Source: Panicum virgatum (Eukaryota; Streptophyta; Magnoliopsida; Poales; Poaceae). From it: a stretch of 64,000 bases of DNA. Shown here piece after piece: positions 1 to 11,692 of this stretch. The notes under the pieces were generated by a model. That model saw nothing but the letters and a program-made list of their open reading frames with translations, was not told where the DNA came from and did not search any database. The position numbers and the translations under genes are program-made. The stretch is taken from NCBI RefSeq assembly GCF_016808335.1, contig NC_053136.1, positions 912,531 through 976,530 of the forward strand, read 5' to 3'. Within the stretch, counting starts at the first letter, position 1. Every line of letters starts with the position of its first letter.

Positions 1-768
1 TCCCAACCCGGTCATCCGTCAACCATCGGATGGTGGCCATCGTGTAACAGTCGGAGTTTGTTCTAGAGACGATGCATAAACCAAGCCACGAAGACTTTAA
101 GCACCGGTTGAACCGATGCAGCGCAAAACCAGGCGTCGGTTTAACCGGTGGTTAAGGAAATTTTCTGCTGAACTACACACTCTACTTCTGATCCAAAATT
201 GCAAAACCAAAGCCATAAACACTCAATTTGGATCATTTTCGAGAGACAACCTCACCCCTCAAACACTCATACTAAGTGCTCGCAAGCTTTTACATAACAT
301 AGGCAAATTAAGATCCAAGCGAGGTTTAAACACAAAAACCAAATGTATGAGCCACATTGCCTATGAACTTAGAGATTGAAACTTTAAGTTCGATAGGACG
401 TGACTCAATAGGCATGAAAGCGCAACATTGATCTTATCACCCTTGTAGAGATGATATTTCATATTTAGCATGAATATCTTTCTCGAAGTGTGATTTGCTC
501 CCTTGTGATGCTACTTAACGTGATGCAATGCCAGTGCACAGCTAGAATTAAACATGGATGCATTCTATATGACAAGCACATGCATTGCACAAAATTAAAT
601 CTATCTTGTCAAGTTTGAACCCTTGGCAAGCTTCTTCATGATGAACCATTCTTCATGCCATGAGCGAAACGAAGACCACCGGCTCATGCAAGACCCACGT
701 TCATCACTATCTTGACAAGGTTAGACAAGTGTCCTATATGTATGCATTTTTCTATATGACAAAGCAAC
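1..768. other. Region beyond copia RNase H, no gene seen
   Basis: Between the RNase H stop and the window edge there is no convincing reading frame. Bases 100-160 contain ACCGGTTGAACCGATGC-like motifs resembling those in the 5' LTR U3 and in the solo LTR at 24117-25564. This could be the 3' untranslated part of the element or a diverged or recombinant 3' LTR. Confidence 0.4.
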
Positions 769-3700
769 TTACATGACGTTTGCCGCATCTAATACATTAA
801 GCTCATTCCTTAGCCTAACAAAAGTACTCTCGTTTAAAGGTTTTGTGAAAATATCTGCCAATTGCTCCTCGGATCTCACACCTTGAAGAGATATGTCTCC
901 TTTAGCTTCGTGATCATGCAAGAAGTGATGGCGAATATCAATGTGCTTTGTGCGAGAGTGTTGAACCGGATTTTTGGCAATTTTTACGGCACTTTCATTG
1001 TCACAAAGGAGTGGGATCCTATCTAGTTTCACACCAAAGTCCAAAAGGGTTTGCTTCATATATAGGATTTGGGCACAACATGCACCGGCCGCTATATATT
1101 CCGCTTCCGCGGTGGACAAAGCCACGGAATTTTGCTTCTTACTCGACCAAGAAACTAGAGAACGCCCAAGCAAGTGGCAACCCCCGGAGGTACTCTTGCG
1201 ATCCACCCGGCTTCCGGCAAAATCCGAATCCGAGTATCCCAAGAGATCTAAGCTAGCGCCTTTGGGTACCACAAGCCTATGCTTGGGGTATGCTTGAGAT
1301 ACCGAAGGATCCTATTCACAGCCGAGAGGTGTGATTCCGTTGGGTTTGCTTGAAAGCGGGCACACAAGCACACACTAAACATTATATCGGGCCTAGATGC
1401 GGTAAGGTAAAGCAAAGACCCTATCATAGAACGATAGAGGGATTGATCAACCGATTTACCGTCCACATCCAAGTCGAGATGCCCATTAGTTGCCATGGGT
1501 GTCTTGATTGGCTTGCACTCATCCATCTTGAACTTCTTCAAGATATCTTTAGTATACTTTTCTTGATGGATGAATGTCCCTTCCTTCATTTGTTTGACTT
1601 GAAAACCAAGGAAGAAGGTCAATTCGCCAATCATGGACATCTCGAATTCCCTAGACATCATGGTAGCAAACTCATGGCTTAGTGAATCGTTAGTTGAGCC
1701 AAAGATAATATCGTCAACATAAATTTGACAAATGAAAAGATCCCCATTGACGTCTTTTGTGAACAATGTGGTGTCCACCCTCCCGATCTTAAAGCCTTGC
1801 ATGATTAGGAAGCCACGAAGCCTCTCATACCAAGCCCTTGGAGCTTGTTTGAGCCCATAGAGTGCCTTGTGCAACCTATAAACATGATTAGGATTCCTCG
1901 GATCTTCAAACCCGGGAGGTTGCTCAACATAAACAAGTTCATTAATTACGCCATTTAAGAAAGCACTTTTCACATCCATTTGATACAACTTAATGTTATG
2001 TGAAGAGTAGCAAGAAGGATGCGGATAGCTTCAAGTCTTGCGACCGGAGCAAAAGTTTCACCAAAATCCAAACCTTCGACTTGAGAAAACCCTTTTGCCA
2101 CAAGTCTTGCTTTGTTGCGTATTACCACCCCATGTTCATCTTGCTTGTTTCGAAAGACCCACTTGGTGCTGATTATGTTCTTGTCTTTCGGAGGAGCTTC
2201 GAGGACCCAAACTTCATTGCGGGTGAAGTTGTTCAATTCTTCTTGCATGGCCATTACCCAATCCGAGTCCTCAAGTGCTTCCTCTATGCTAGTGGGTTCA
2301 ATACAAGAAACAAACGAGTAATTTCGCAAAATGAAGCATGCTTGGATGCGAGTTTCTACTCCCTTGGAAGGACTACCAATGATTTGACCAATTGGATCGA
2401 TCCTTGGAGATACGACCATGCTTCACTAGCGGGTGTTGCCGTGGATGCTTGTTGGGGTGGATCATGGGTGAACTTGTGTTGTGGTGGAACACTTTGCTCT
2501 TCTTGTTCTTGGACTTGGGATGTTGGTGGTTGGCACATCTTCTTGAGGTAGTGGATCATCCTTTTTCTTGATCTTCATCCACTTGGGGTGCCGTAGAGGT
2601 GCTTGGTGTAGATGAGGAAGGTCCTCCCCCTTGATCATTGCCTTCATGCACCTCATCCGGCTTGATATCCCCAATGGACATATTTTTCAAAGCTTCATCA
2701 ATCTCGTCATCACCTACAATGTCATAGCCAACAACCTCCTCTTGGGAGCCATTATATTCATCAAACTCCACATCACAGTTTCTTCAACTAACCCGGAGGT
2801 TTGATTGAATACTCTATATGCTTTAGAGTTTGATGCATAACCAAGAAAGAATCCTTCATCACATCTACTTTCAAACTTACCGAGCCTTTTCTTCTTATAG
2901 ATGAAGCATTTGCAACCAAAGACTCGAAAGTAGGAGATGTTTGGCTTCTTCCCGGTGAGGAGTTCATATGGCGTCTTCTTGAGGAGTCGGTGGAGATACA
3001 CCCCGTTTGACGCATGGCACGCCGTGTTGATTGCTTCCGCCCAAAATTTCTTGGACGTGCCATAGTCATACAACATTGCTCTTGCTAGAGTGATCAATGT
3101 CTTGTTCTTCTCTCCACCACTCTATTTTGTTGAGGCGCGTAGGTGGCGGAGAACTCATGCTTGACACCCTCTGTCATCGCACCATTCTTCAATTCTCATA
3201 TTCCTAAAATCGGTTGCCGTTGTCAACTCCGGATCTTCACAATTGGGGAGTTGTACTCCCTTTGAGCCCTTCTTGCAAATGTCTTGAAGAGTTCCGGAGT
3301 TTCACCCTTATTGCCTAGAAACATAACCCAAGTGTAATGTGAAAATCATCAACCATTACTAGGCAATAGAGGTTACCAACCAATGCTCTTGTATGTAGTT
3401 GGACCAAAGAGATCCATGTGAAGTAGCTCGAGCGGCTTGGAGGTAGACAACATCGTCTCTTGATGAGATGATGTGTTGCAACTTGCTTTCCGGCTTGACA
3501 ATGCACTACATAGCTTGTTCTTGTCAAAGGTGACATCCTTCAAGCCGGTGATCATCCCTTTCTTGTGGGCTTTCTTGAGGTTGCTCATGCCGATATGAGC
3601 AATTCTTCTATGCCAAGCCACCCAAGAGAAGACTTGGTGAAGAGGCATGTCATGGTGGTTGTTTGCTTTGAAGAGAAATCCACCAAGTAAATGTTGCCAT

Positions 3701-6174
3701 GACTAAACCCCGTGAATACCAATGACTTGTCTTTTCATGAGTTACTACAACACCATTCTTGTCAAAGGCACACGTTAGTCCAAGATCACACAATTGAGCA
3801 ATAGAAATGAGATTAAAACTAAGTGCTTCTACAAACAAAACATTAGAAATAGATAAATCTTTAGAAATTGCTATTCTACCCAAACCTAAAACTTTTCCCC
3901 CTTGAGTTATCACTATAGGTGACATGTTCATGATCGCCGGGGGTCTTCAAGAGTGGTGAACATGCTATCATTGCCGGTCATGTGTTGAGAGCAACCACTA
4001 TCAAGTACCCAATGTTTTCCACCGGCTTTGTAGTTCACCTACACACATGAGAATTCACTTTTGAGTTTTAGGAACCCAACAAGCTTTGGGCCTTGCAAAT
4101 GTGGGACAAGAGCTTTTGGGACCCAAGTTGCTTGGGGAGCTTCTTCTTTGACTCCTTAGTGAGTTTGCCAATGAATTTGGGCATTCACCTTATCCTTCAC
4201 TTTACTCAAGAGAAAATGGTTATTTTGAAACATTGATGAGTAATTCTTGGGTAAATTAGGAAAATGACGTGATGGTAAAGTGCACTCCCTAGTGTGGTGC
4301 CCGGTGACTTGGCAATGTTGGCAATATGAACCCAACTTCCTTGATGAAGCTAATCTTGATCTCCGGAGAAGGAGTAATAGCTATGTTTGGCTCTGGAAAT
4401 GAACCAAGACCTCTCTTGCCATAGTCACGGGCATTGTGAAGAGAATCTCCTTGTGGATGTATTCTCCTCTTGAGAGCTTCTCCACACTACTCTTGAGGCT
4501 TGCCACTTGATCCATCAATTCCTTTTCCCTAGAAGGTACAAGCTTGGGCAAAGCATTAGTAGCATTTGCATTAAGGAGTAGGTCATCACATGAAGTAGAA
4601 GCATTGACCTTCTCAATAGTTTCATGAGCAAAGTTCTCAAGACTTGGGTCAATTGCTTCATAGGTAAATTCAAGTTCTTGATATTTGTGAGCCAACTCCC
4701 TATGCTCTTGTTTAAGCTTTTTTGTGGCTCTCTTCAACTTGCTTAGCAAGTACAAGTGACTCATTGTGCTCTTTGAGCAAGTCATTGTACTTGCCAAGCA
4801 AGTCGGAGTGGGCAAGCTCTAACTTGGCATGAGTGCTCTCAAGAATCTTGACTTTGCCCTTTTCCCTCTTGATAACGGATGTATACTCATTAATGAGGTA
4901 GTAAACTCAAAAGGGTCAAGCTCATCATCACTATTATTATCACTATCACTATCCTCCTCACATACCTTTATTTTACCTTTTGCCATGATGCACATGGGAG
5001 GTGGAGGTAGCGATGATTCTTCATTGGTGAGGGCGATGGTGACGATATCTTCTTCCTCATCACTTGACTCTTCGCTTGATGAGACATCGGTCACTCACTC
5101 TTGTTTTTCTACCAAGAAGCTTCTCTTGGTGTTGCCCTTCTTCTTCGGGAAGAGCTTGGTCTTCTTGTCATGGCTCTTCTTCTTCCCAAATTTCTTGTTT
5201 TTATTCTTCTTCTCATCTTCATCATCATTGCTTGATTCATGGCGATGTTTGCTTTTGTTGTCCTTCTTTCTCTTGTCCGGCTTGGGGCAATCGGGAGAGA
5301 TGTGGCCTTTTTCTCCACAATTGTAACAAGTTTTGTTCTTGACATCCCCTCATGGCCGGAACATTCTTCTTTTGGGGTCAAAGTTGAAACCCTTCTTGTT
5401 GATCTTGTCATTTAAGCGTGTGAACTTTCTCATCATGAGAGCAAGTTCTCCATCATCTCTTCATCGGATGAGCTCTCATGATGATCTTCTTCTTCATTGC
5501 TTGAGCTTGATTCTTGCTTGACCATCTTGAGCTTGCGGTGCTTGTTGGCCTTGGTTTTGAGAGCAATTGACTTGCTTGTTGTTGGCTCTTCGGACATACC
5601 AAGGATACCCATTTCATGAGCGCGAATTTCGCCCACAAGCTCTCCCACTTCCATTGTATCAAGATTCTCCTTTTGAAGCATAGCATTGATGATGTTGTAC
5701 TTGGGCTTCGGAAGGAGCATGAGAATCTTGCGGTTGATGGAGCCACTGTCAATTTTAGAAACTTCAAGAGTATTAATGTCCTTGACAATGACATTCAAGC
5801 GAGAATACATATCATTGCAATTTTCATGAGCAAGCATCTTAAAAGAATCATACTTTGCTCTAAACAAGTGATATTTTTGTTCACGGACTTTTGTGGAGCC
5901 TTCATGAATTTCAATTAGCTCTTTCCATATATCACTTGCTAAGTCCATGTCATTTACTCTAGCAAAGACTTCCTCACTAATGGCTTCGAAAATTGCATTT
6001 CTAGCCTTTGCATTCCACTTTAGTTGTTCCGTGGTGGGGAGTTCCGGTGAACCCGGTCTTTGTTGCCAACCACACTTCGGGGGCAATCGCATCAAGGTAT
6101 GCGGCCATGCGAACTTTCCAATAGGCAAAGTTCTTGCCCTCGAAGTGAGGCGGCGAACCACCCATCTTGGCCAT
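769..6174 (-). pseudogene. copia gag-pol polyprotein remnant
   Basis: Pieces of one polyprotein follow each other in different frames. The gag start (ATG at 6174-6172) has an FEGKNFAYWKVRM segment and is frameshifted near 6030 into the UBN2-type gag body (to about 5433). A CCHC zinc knuckle (CGEKGH type) lies near 5285-5330 and an acidic serine-rich stretch at 4820-5094. The protease motif LDSGCSQHMTG is near 3965-4010. The gag-pre-integrase WHRRIAHIG box is near 3590-3640, and integrase core and C-terminal parts span 3500-2714. Reverse transcriptase has DVKSAFLNG near 1965-1985 and YVDDIIFGS near 1690-1730. RNase H is at 1272-769. All domains are recognisable, but the frame is broken repeatedly, so no functional product is expected. 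Confidence 0.85.
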
Positions 6175-6214
6175 TGCTCTAGGCGGTGAAGCCTGATGAT
6201 CCAATGAGCAACGA

Positions 6215-6227
6215 GGCTCTGATACCA
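6215..6227 (-). promoter_or_regulatory. Primer binding site, tRNA-Met type
   Basis: The minus strand reads TGGTATCAGAGCC, the classical copia minus-strand priming site complementary to the 3' end of initiator tRNA-Met. It sits three bases inside the LTR edge, which fixes the LTR boundary at 6230. Confidence 0.85.
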
Positions 6228-6229
6228 AT

Positions 6230-7899
6230 TGTAAGGATCGATGGACCAAGAGGGGGGTGAATTGGACCTTTTTCAAATTTCTAAAACAATAAACAACCTT
6301 AATCTATGCAATGCTAGTACGGCTCAATTCACCAACCGGCTAACTAAGCAAACTACACAAGCTACTAAAGAAAAGAAACTAAGTAAGGTAGAGCTAAGCT
6401 ATGATCTCTAAGGTCAAGCACATGAAAAGTTGCATGAAAGTAAATGCTTGAAATGAAAGAGTGGGCAAGAGACAACCGGATTTTTTCCCGTGGTGTCGAT
6501 TGTGTCGGCACACACCCCTAATCCACGTTGTGACACTCACTAAGAGTCTATCACCTCCATGTCACCGAGGACTTGGGCGCTCACTAAGAGTCTCCGTTCA
6601 CCATCCCGGCGTGGTGGAGCTCAAGCCACGTACAAACTTCTTCGGGCTCCCACAATCCTTGGCAAGCTCCGAAAGCAACACCTTCAATCACCAAGATCGT
6701 CTAGGTGCTGCCAATCACCAAGAGTAACAAGCTCCTAAGCCTTCACTTGACCTACACTCAGTTGGCCCTAGCTCAAGCACACTTGCTACACTTGCAAAGG
6801 ATGAAATCTTCAAGGTTGAAGCACAAACAAGGCACTAGATCTTCTCTCTTTTGCTCAAAGCTCTTTCTCTTGTCCTCAAGGGTGGCCTCAGGTTTTCAAG
6901 GTGTCAAAGGCAACTGAAATGAGCCAGGGGGTACCCTTATATAGAGTGGAGGAGGTCACATAGCCGTTGGAAGTTTTCTGCAGAAAAAACCGTGACCACC
7001 GGAAGAACCGACGGGATAGAAGTATAGGCATCGGTTCAACCGGTCTCTCTGTGTCCAATTAGTAACCGTTGGAGTTCTGACACAGTATCCACGCTTGCGT
7101 CATTGCACCGGTGCATGCTCCGTAGAGGCATCGGTTCAACCGGTGCTGAAGAGGTTCACTGATCAACTCAAACAAGCGTTCTGGAACAAAGTACATCCAA
7201 TGCACCGGTGCTTTGATTCTGAAGCGTCGGTTTCAACTGGTGCTGAAGAGAAGTTGAAGTCCACCAAACATGCTCTCTGGAACAAAGTACTTCTAATGCA
7301 CCGGTGTTTTTCTTGGGACCATCGGTTTCAACCGGTGCTATAGAGTTTTTGACTTGATTCCTGCCTGCTTCCAAAGAAGATAGACCGACAGGGCATCGGT
7401 CCTTCCGCCATGCATCGGATGTTCCGATGCTATGGCACCGGTTCAATCGGTTGCTGCTGTTTTTTCTTTGTTTTCAGCTGTTTTGACTTGGATTCGAATG
7501 TGACTTTGATTGTTTCTTCTTCCAAGAGTTGTGTTGACTTCTATTGACCATCTTTTGCTGTTTTTGAGTGAGTGTGCAAGATTTCTAAGGCCAACTTAAT
7601 TTTGATCAAGCTACTAACTCATGAACCCCTCTTAATAGTACGATCAAGAACTAGAAACTATAAAACCTAGCTAAATCAAGTGTCCTTCATCTCCTTGTGA
7701 CACTTGAGACTAGAAAGGTCCTTAATCTTTAAAATGGAGTCCTTGGTTCGCATGATTGTTTTGAATTGAGGGGTCTCCTTTCATATTTCATATGAGACTA
7801 ATCCAGTCAATGAGTTTTCCTTTAAAACATACGTTAGTCGCATACGGTTGTCATTAATCACCGAAACTTACCATTAGCATCTATCGGCCTAGAACTACA
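6230..7899 (-). repeat. 5' LTR of the copia element (about 1,670 bp)
   Basis: The left boundary TGTAAGG at 6230 abuts the primer binding site and the right boundary ACTACA ends at 7899, giving a TGTA...TACA terminal inverted repeat. On the minus strand a TATATAA box lies at 6938-6944. Upstream of it (about 6980-7450) is a cluster of imperfect motifs built around ACCGGT and GCATCGGTT, a U3-type array. The end next to the PBS carries the AAGAGGGGGGTGAATTGG stretch typical of Opie/SIRE-class LTRs. Confidence 0.8.
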
Positions 7900-7904
7900 A
7901 TAGG

Positions 7905-8809
7905 TTAACTATAGATGATTCTGGTTTATCCTTTAGATATATTTGGAAAGCTAAGATACCTCACAGGATCAAGGTCTTTTTGTGGCTTTTAGAAAACAAT
8001 GCTGTTCTAACGAAAGACAATCTGATAAAGAGAAACTGGGTTGGAGATCCATCCTGCTACTTTTGTTCTGAAAATGAAAATTTAGACCATCTCTTTTTCC
8101 TTTGTCCCATCGCGAAAGTGGTTTGGGGAATGATTGCAATGTGCCTGGGGGCTTCCAATATCCCTGGAAACCTACTTCAATACAAAAACTGGATCAAGAA
8201 CTGGTTGCCGGATGGGCAACCGGTTTATACACTTTGCTTAGCTGGCGCATGTTGGACTATTTGGAAATGACGAAATGAAGCTTGTTTTGAGAAAAAGCTG
8301 CTACGTAAACCCCTCTGACATTCTGGTCTATATGTGTGCTCTTTTGACTTATTGGCCAGGCTTGTACGGATCGGAGATGCAGGGGAAGATCCTGGAAGGG
8401 GTGAAGATCCTCATATCTTGCGTTTACAAGGTGATGCCTCAACAGCGACGCTCCCCTCCTCTCCTGCTCGCCGAGACGGCTCCATCCCAGGACGGAGATG
8501 AAGACCTGACTGAAGATGAAGCTTGAAGAATGCAACACAGGCAACAAAAATATGGCCACTTGCGTTGTGAACTAGTCCTTCCCTTTTGTTGCTTGGTGAT
8601 CTCGGGTGTTTTGGTCTGGTAATGTGCGGACAAACCTAGGAAGCCTAGGTCTCGTTGAACTGTTAGTCGACGCGCTTGGGTGTGAAATTCACCCCTCTCT
8701 TGCTGAACTCTTCCAAAACTCCCGTTCACTTTCCCCTCTCATGGGATCGTTGTATTCGACTGGTATTTCTGTTTGATAATGGAAATGGGGTTTCCTCGAT
8801 TAAAAAAAA
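7905..8809 (+). mobile_element. LINE (L1-like) 3' fragment, interrupted by the copia element
   Basis: The plus strand encodes the C-terminal zf-RVT region of a plant LINE ORF2. It shows KAKIPHRIKVFLWLL, then a CYFC...DHLFFLC zinc-binding pattern at about 7950-8110, and WTIWK near 8255. A stop at 8268-8270 and later breaks show decay. The 3' untranslated part ends with the TTTGATAATGGAAATGGGG-type tail common in grass LINEs and a short A run at 8802-8809. The 5' part is absent because the copia LTR borders it at 7899. Confidence 0.75.
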
Positions 8810-10923
8810 TGGGAACTGGTTTCTCTTGGGTCACTTACACATGGGGCTGCAGAGGATCTCGTTCCAGATAATGGGGCAAGCTCAGCTGACCCTCACACCC
8901 TGGTGGCACAGCAACAGCATATCCTACGATGATACTCGATCGCGGCATATAATTACCAGCACATGCATGAATACCTTGTTTTCTTTCTTTCTTTTTTGAA
9001 GAAAAAGAAAGAAATGACTCGACGCACCTGCCGGCTCGAGTATACTCACTAGAAAGATGGTGCGGCATTGCCGCGCTTGAGGGCCCCCTTCCTCGATCTT
9101 TATATTTGAAGTGATCTCTGGTGACCTGATTGTGGTAGAAGATGAACCAATTATGGAGCTGAACTGTAACTTATATTTTCCAATTTGAGTTAAAAGTTAT
9201 GTATACAAAAAAGAACTCATCTTTGCAGCTGAGACTTTTTTTTATGATACAAACTTAATATCTACAACAGCTGTCATCACTCAGACGGATTGGTCCTGTT
9301 GCTATGGAATTTGAAAGGAAACAAGTTTGGATTGTTTTAGCCTCCAACCTGCTCAACAAAGTCTTTCTCTAATAAAAGCTTAAGATTCAAACAAACCAAA
9401 TGCGTTGTGCTGGCCTGAGGCGGCCCGGCGACGCATGGTGGCCGTTCGATGGCTCGATCCGATGGACATTTTTTTTGGGTGATGTGGCACGTTGGTGCTA
9501 GGGATAGAGAGGGGCGCGGCTTTGGCGAAACAGGATGGGCCCGCGGTGGGCTCAGCGGCGGGCTGGGGCGGCGGCGCCACGCGCACATGTATATATGTCA
9601 AATATATATGGGAATATATATGCTTATATGTGTGTGTGTATATATATATGCGTATTTATATATGTGTACACATATATATGTATATAAATATGTATGTATC
9701 TGTGCACACAAAAAAAAATAGTGAGTAAATGAAAATTGTAAGTACCATGGTTTCGATGAATAAAATGATTACATTAGACAAAAAGCTAGAGGAGAAGTAT
9801 AAATTGTTACTTTAAGAAGGCTTGGAGCTTTTTTTTAATTAATGTTCAATGCAACTGCTCCTTTACAAAATTTCTGCTGCTCTCTCTATTTTCTATTGTT
9901 GTTGGCCTCTCACGATTATTATACTTATATGTAAGCCTAGTCTATACTCCTGGAACCTCTCGAACTCTCTTCTTCTCTTTGCTCCTTTCTCACTCTGCTC
10001 TCGCTTTTTCTCTCTCCGTGTGCTCTTTCTCTCCCATCTGCGGGACGACAGCAGCCAGCAGGAAGGAGGACCAGGGCGCTGCCGCTCCCAACCGCAGGAG
10101 GCTTAGGATGGGCCGCCGCCGGCCATGGTCGTGGCTCCGCCATTGTTGCGCCGCCGCCACCTTCTTCCCCACCGCCGGACGCCCTCGATTCGTCGTTTCC
10201 GGTGAGCCCCCCTTCAATTCCTTGCGCTGGGAGCTTCCCCGTCCTCTCCTCGACCGATTCCGGTCCTCATCCGGTCGATTCCCCTTCCGCAGGTCCTCCA
10301 CGGCGGAGCTCCATCGCCATCGCCGCTGGACGTCGTCGCCCCGCCTCCTCACCGCCGCTCCCCACGTTGCGCTTGGCCGGTGAGCTTCGCCACGCCCTTG
10401 GGTAGATAGTACGCGTGCTCGCCCGGCCTCCACTCCCCTCCTGGTCACCTACCCCCACCGGCCGCAGCGCCGAACCGCCGCGCCGCGGGCGTGTGCGTGG
10501 CGCCACGGGACGCGCTCGCGCGCCGGGTCAGGGCAGCCGGTCGCACACAAACGAGGGCGGCAAGGCAGGGCCGGGCAAACGGCAGAGCAGGGGCGGCGGC
10601 GAAGCAAGGTCTATGCGGCGTAGATGGGAGCGGAGATGCAGGAGGCGGCCGGCCGAGCAGACGATTTGGATGAAGAGGCGGCCCGATCGGACGGTCGCTG
10701 TTTTTTCGGGTGACGTGATGTTTCATAGAATGGCCCTCGCACGGACGTCGTTTCATGTTTTAGAGATTCATTCGCTCCAAAAGCTAGCTGGCAGGCTGTC
10801 GGCGTCTGAATGATTCGTTCAACGTCTACATTTTTTTTGAGAGGACGTTCAACGTCTACATGGGCTGCATTTTAACCAATGGGCTTAATGGATTATGACG
10901 TCTATCTGGGCCCTCCCTTCCTT
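8810..10923. other. Intergenic stretch with a CpG-rich block, no gene called
   Basis: 8810-9585 and 9720-9840 show no credible coding sequence. About 9937-10700 is strongly GC/CpG-rich with overlapping open frames on both strands, low-complexity Arg/Ala/Pro translations and a pyrimidine-rich leader before it. It could be a captured gene fragment, an untranslated leader or a CpG island. No domain was recognised, so no CDS is called. A direct repeat of GTTCAACGTCTACA lies at about 10815-10860. Confidence 0.4.
9586..9716. repeat. TA/TATATG-rich microsatellite
   Basis: Interrupted runs of TATATG, TATATA and GTGTGTATATA, ending in an A run at about 9710-9718. It is a simple-sequence repeat. Confidence 0.8.
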
Positions 10924-11678
10924 CTACAGCCCGGAATCCTATCTATCTTCCGGAAGAAAATTTTCTATCTATCTTCCAATGTATAAGATTCGTGCGACGT
11001 TTACGGGTTGTCCGTTTCAAACTAGGTTCCACAGCGAATAAGTAACCACAAGTAAAAGACAGACACATGGGTGCGTTGCCAATTCTCTCCCGGCACATGC
11101 AGGCATACAGCGTAGAGTATCAAGCGCTCACGTGGCACAAGGTAAGTGGTGGGAGGTGAATATGAATCTAGACACATTCCAAACTTCAATTGATCTTTTC
11201 TCTTAAACTATGCAGTCAATTTAAGATTCGATTGAAACATAGTATTCGTTAGAATTAATGTTACAAAATGAGGTCCAATATGTTATTTGTATTTTCTTAT
11301 ATTAGTATTCCAACATTTGAATATAATAGTTCAACATTTTCAATATACCACTCCAACATATATATTATGCGATTTCAACATTTGTTTAAAAAATGTTGAA
11401 TTAGTTTTCCAAAGTGCTGAATTAGTTTTTTTTCGCTGTTGAATGAGTTTGGTAAAAATGTTGAATCTAGCACTGCAGGTCTGCAGACTGCAGCAACGGA
11501 AGTAGAAAAACACATGGAAATATGATTTAGAAAATCAAGCTAGTGTCCGCTGCCCGCTAGTGTGCTCTGCGCTCGTCTGCCACGCGCTGCTGGAGCCTGC
11601 TACTACTATCCAGTTGGGCCGTGCTGGGCTCCCATCCATGGGCTGTGATTCATAAACTTTCTATCACACGGAAGATAG

Positions 11679-11692
11679 ATAGGAGCGCCCCC
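11679..11692. repeat. LINE target-site duplication, left copy
   Basis: ATAGGAGCGCCCCC, identical to 16192-16205. It lies across the right inverted repeat of the short TIR element. Confidence 0.9.

Larger units (their letters stand above)
1..7899 (-). mobile_element. Ty1/copia LTR retrotransposon (Opie/SIRE-like), decayed, 3' end not resolved
   Basis: Read on the minus strand the order is 5' LTR (7899-6230), tRNA-Met type primer site, gag, protease, integrase, reverse transcriptase and RNase H (ending near 769). This is the copia order, with integrase before reverse transcriptase. The LTR has TGTA/TACA ends and is followed at 7900-7904 by ATAGG, a candidate 5-bp target duplication; the partner copy is outside the window. 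No matching 3' LTR was recognised in 1-768. The first 160 bases carry ACCGGTT-type motifs like those in the 5' LTR, but the rest of 1-768 does not align with it by eye. The element has interrupted a LINE, whose 3' part continues at about 7905. Many stops and frameshifts make it non-coding today. The Opie/SIRE assignment is inferred from the LTR style and PBS. Confidence 0.85.

Noticed and set aside
9979..10813. Protein-coding gene in the CpG-rich block
   Set aside because: Several mutually overlapping frames of Arg/Ala/Pro-rich sequence on both strands, with no recognisable domain and no consistent splice structure.
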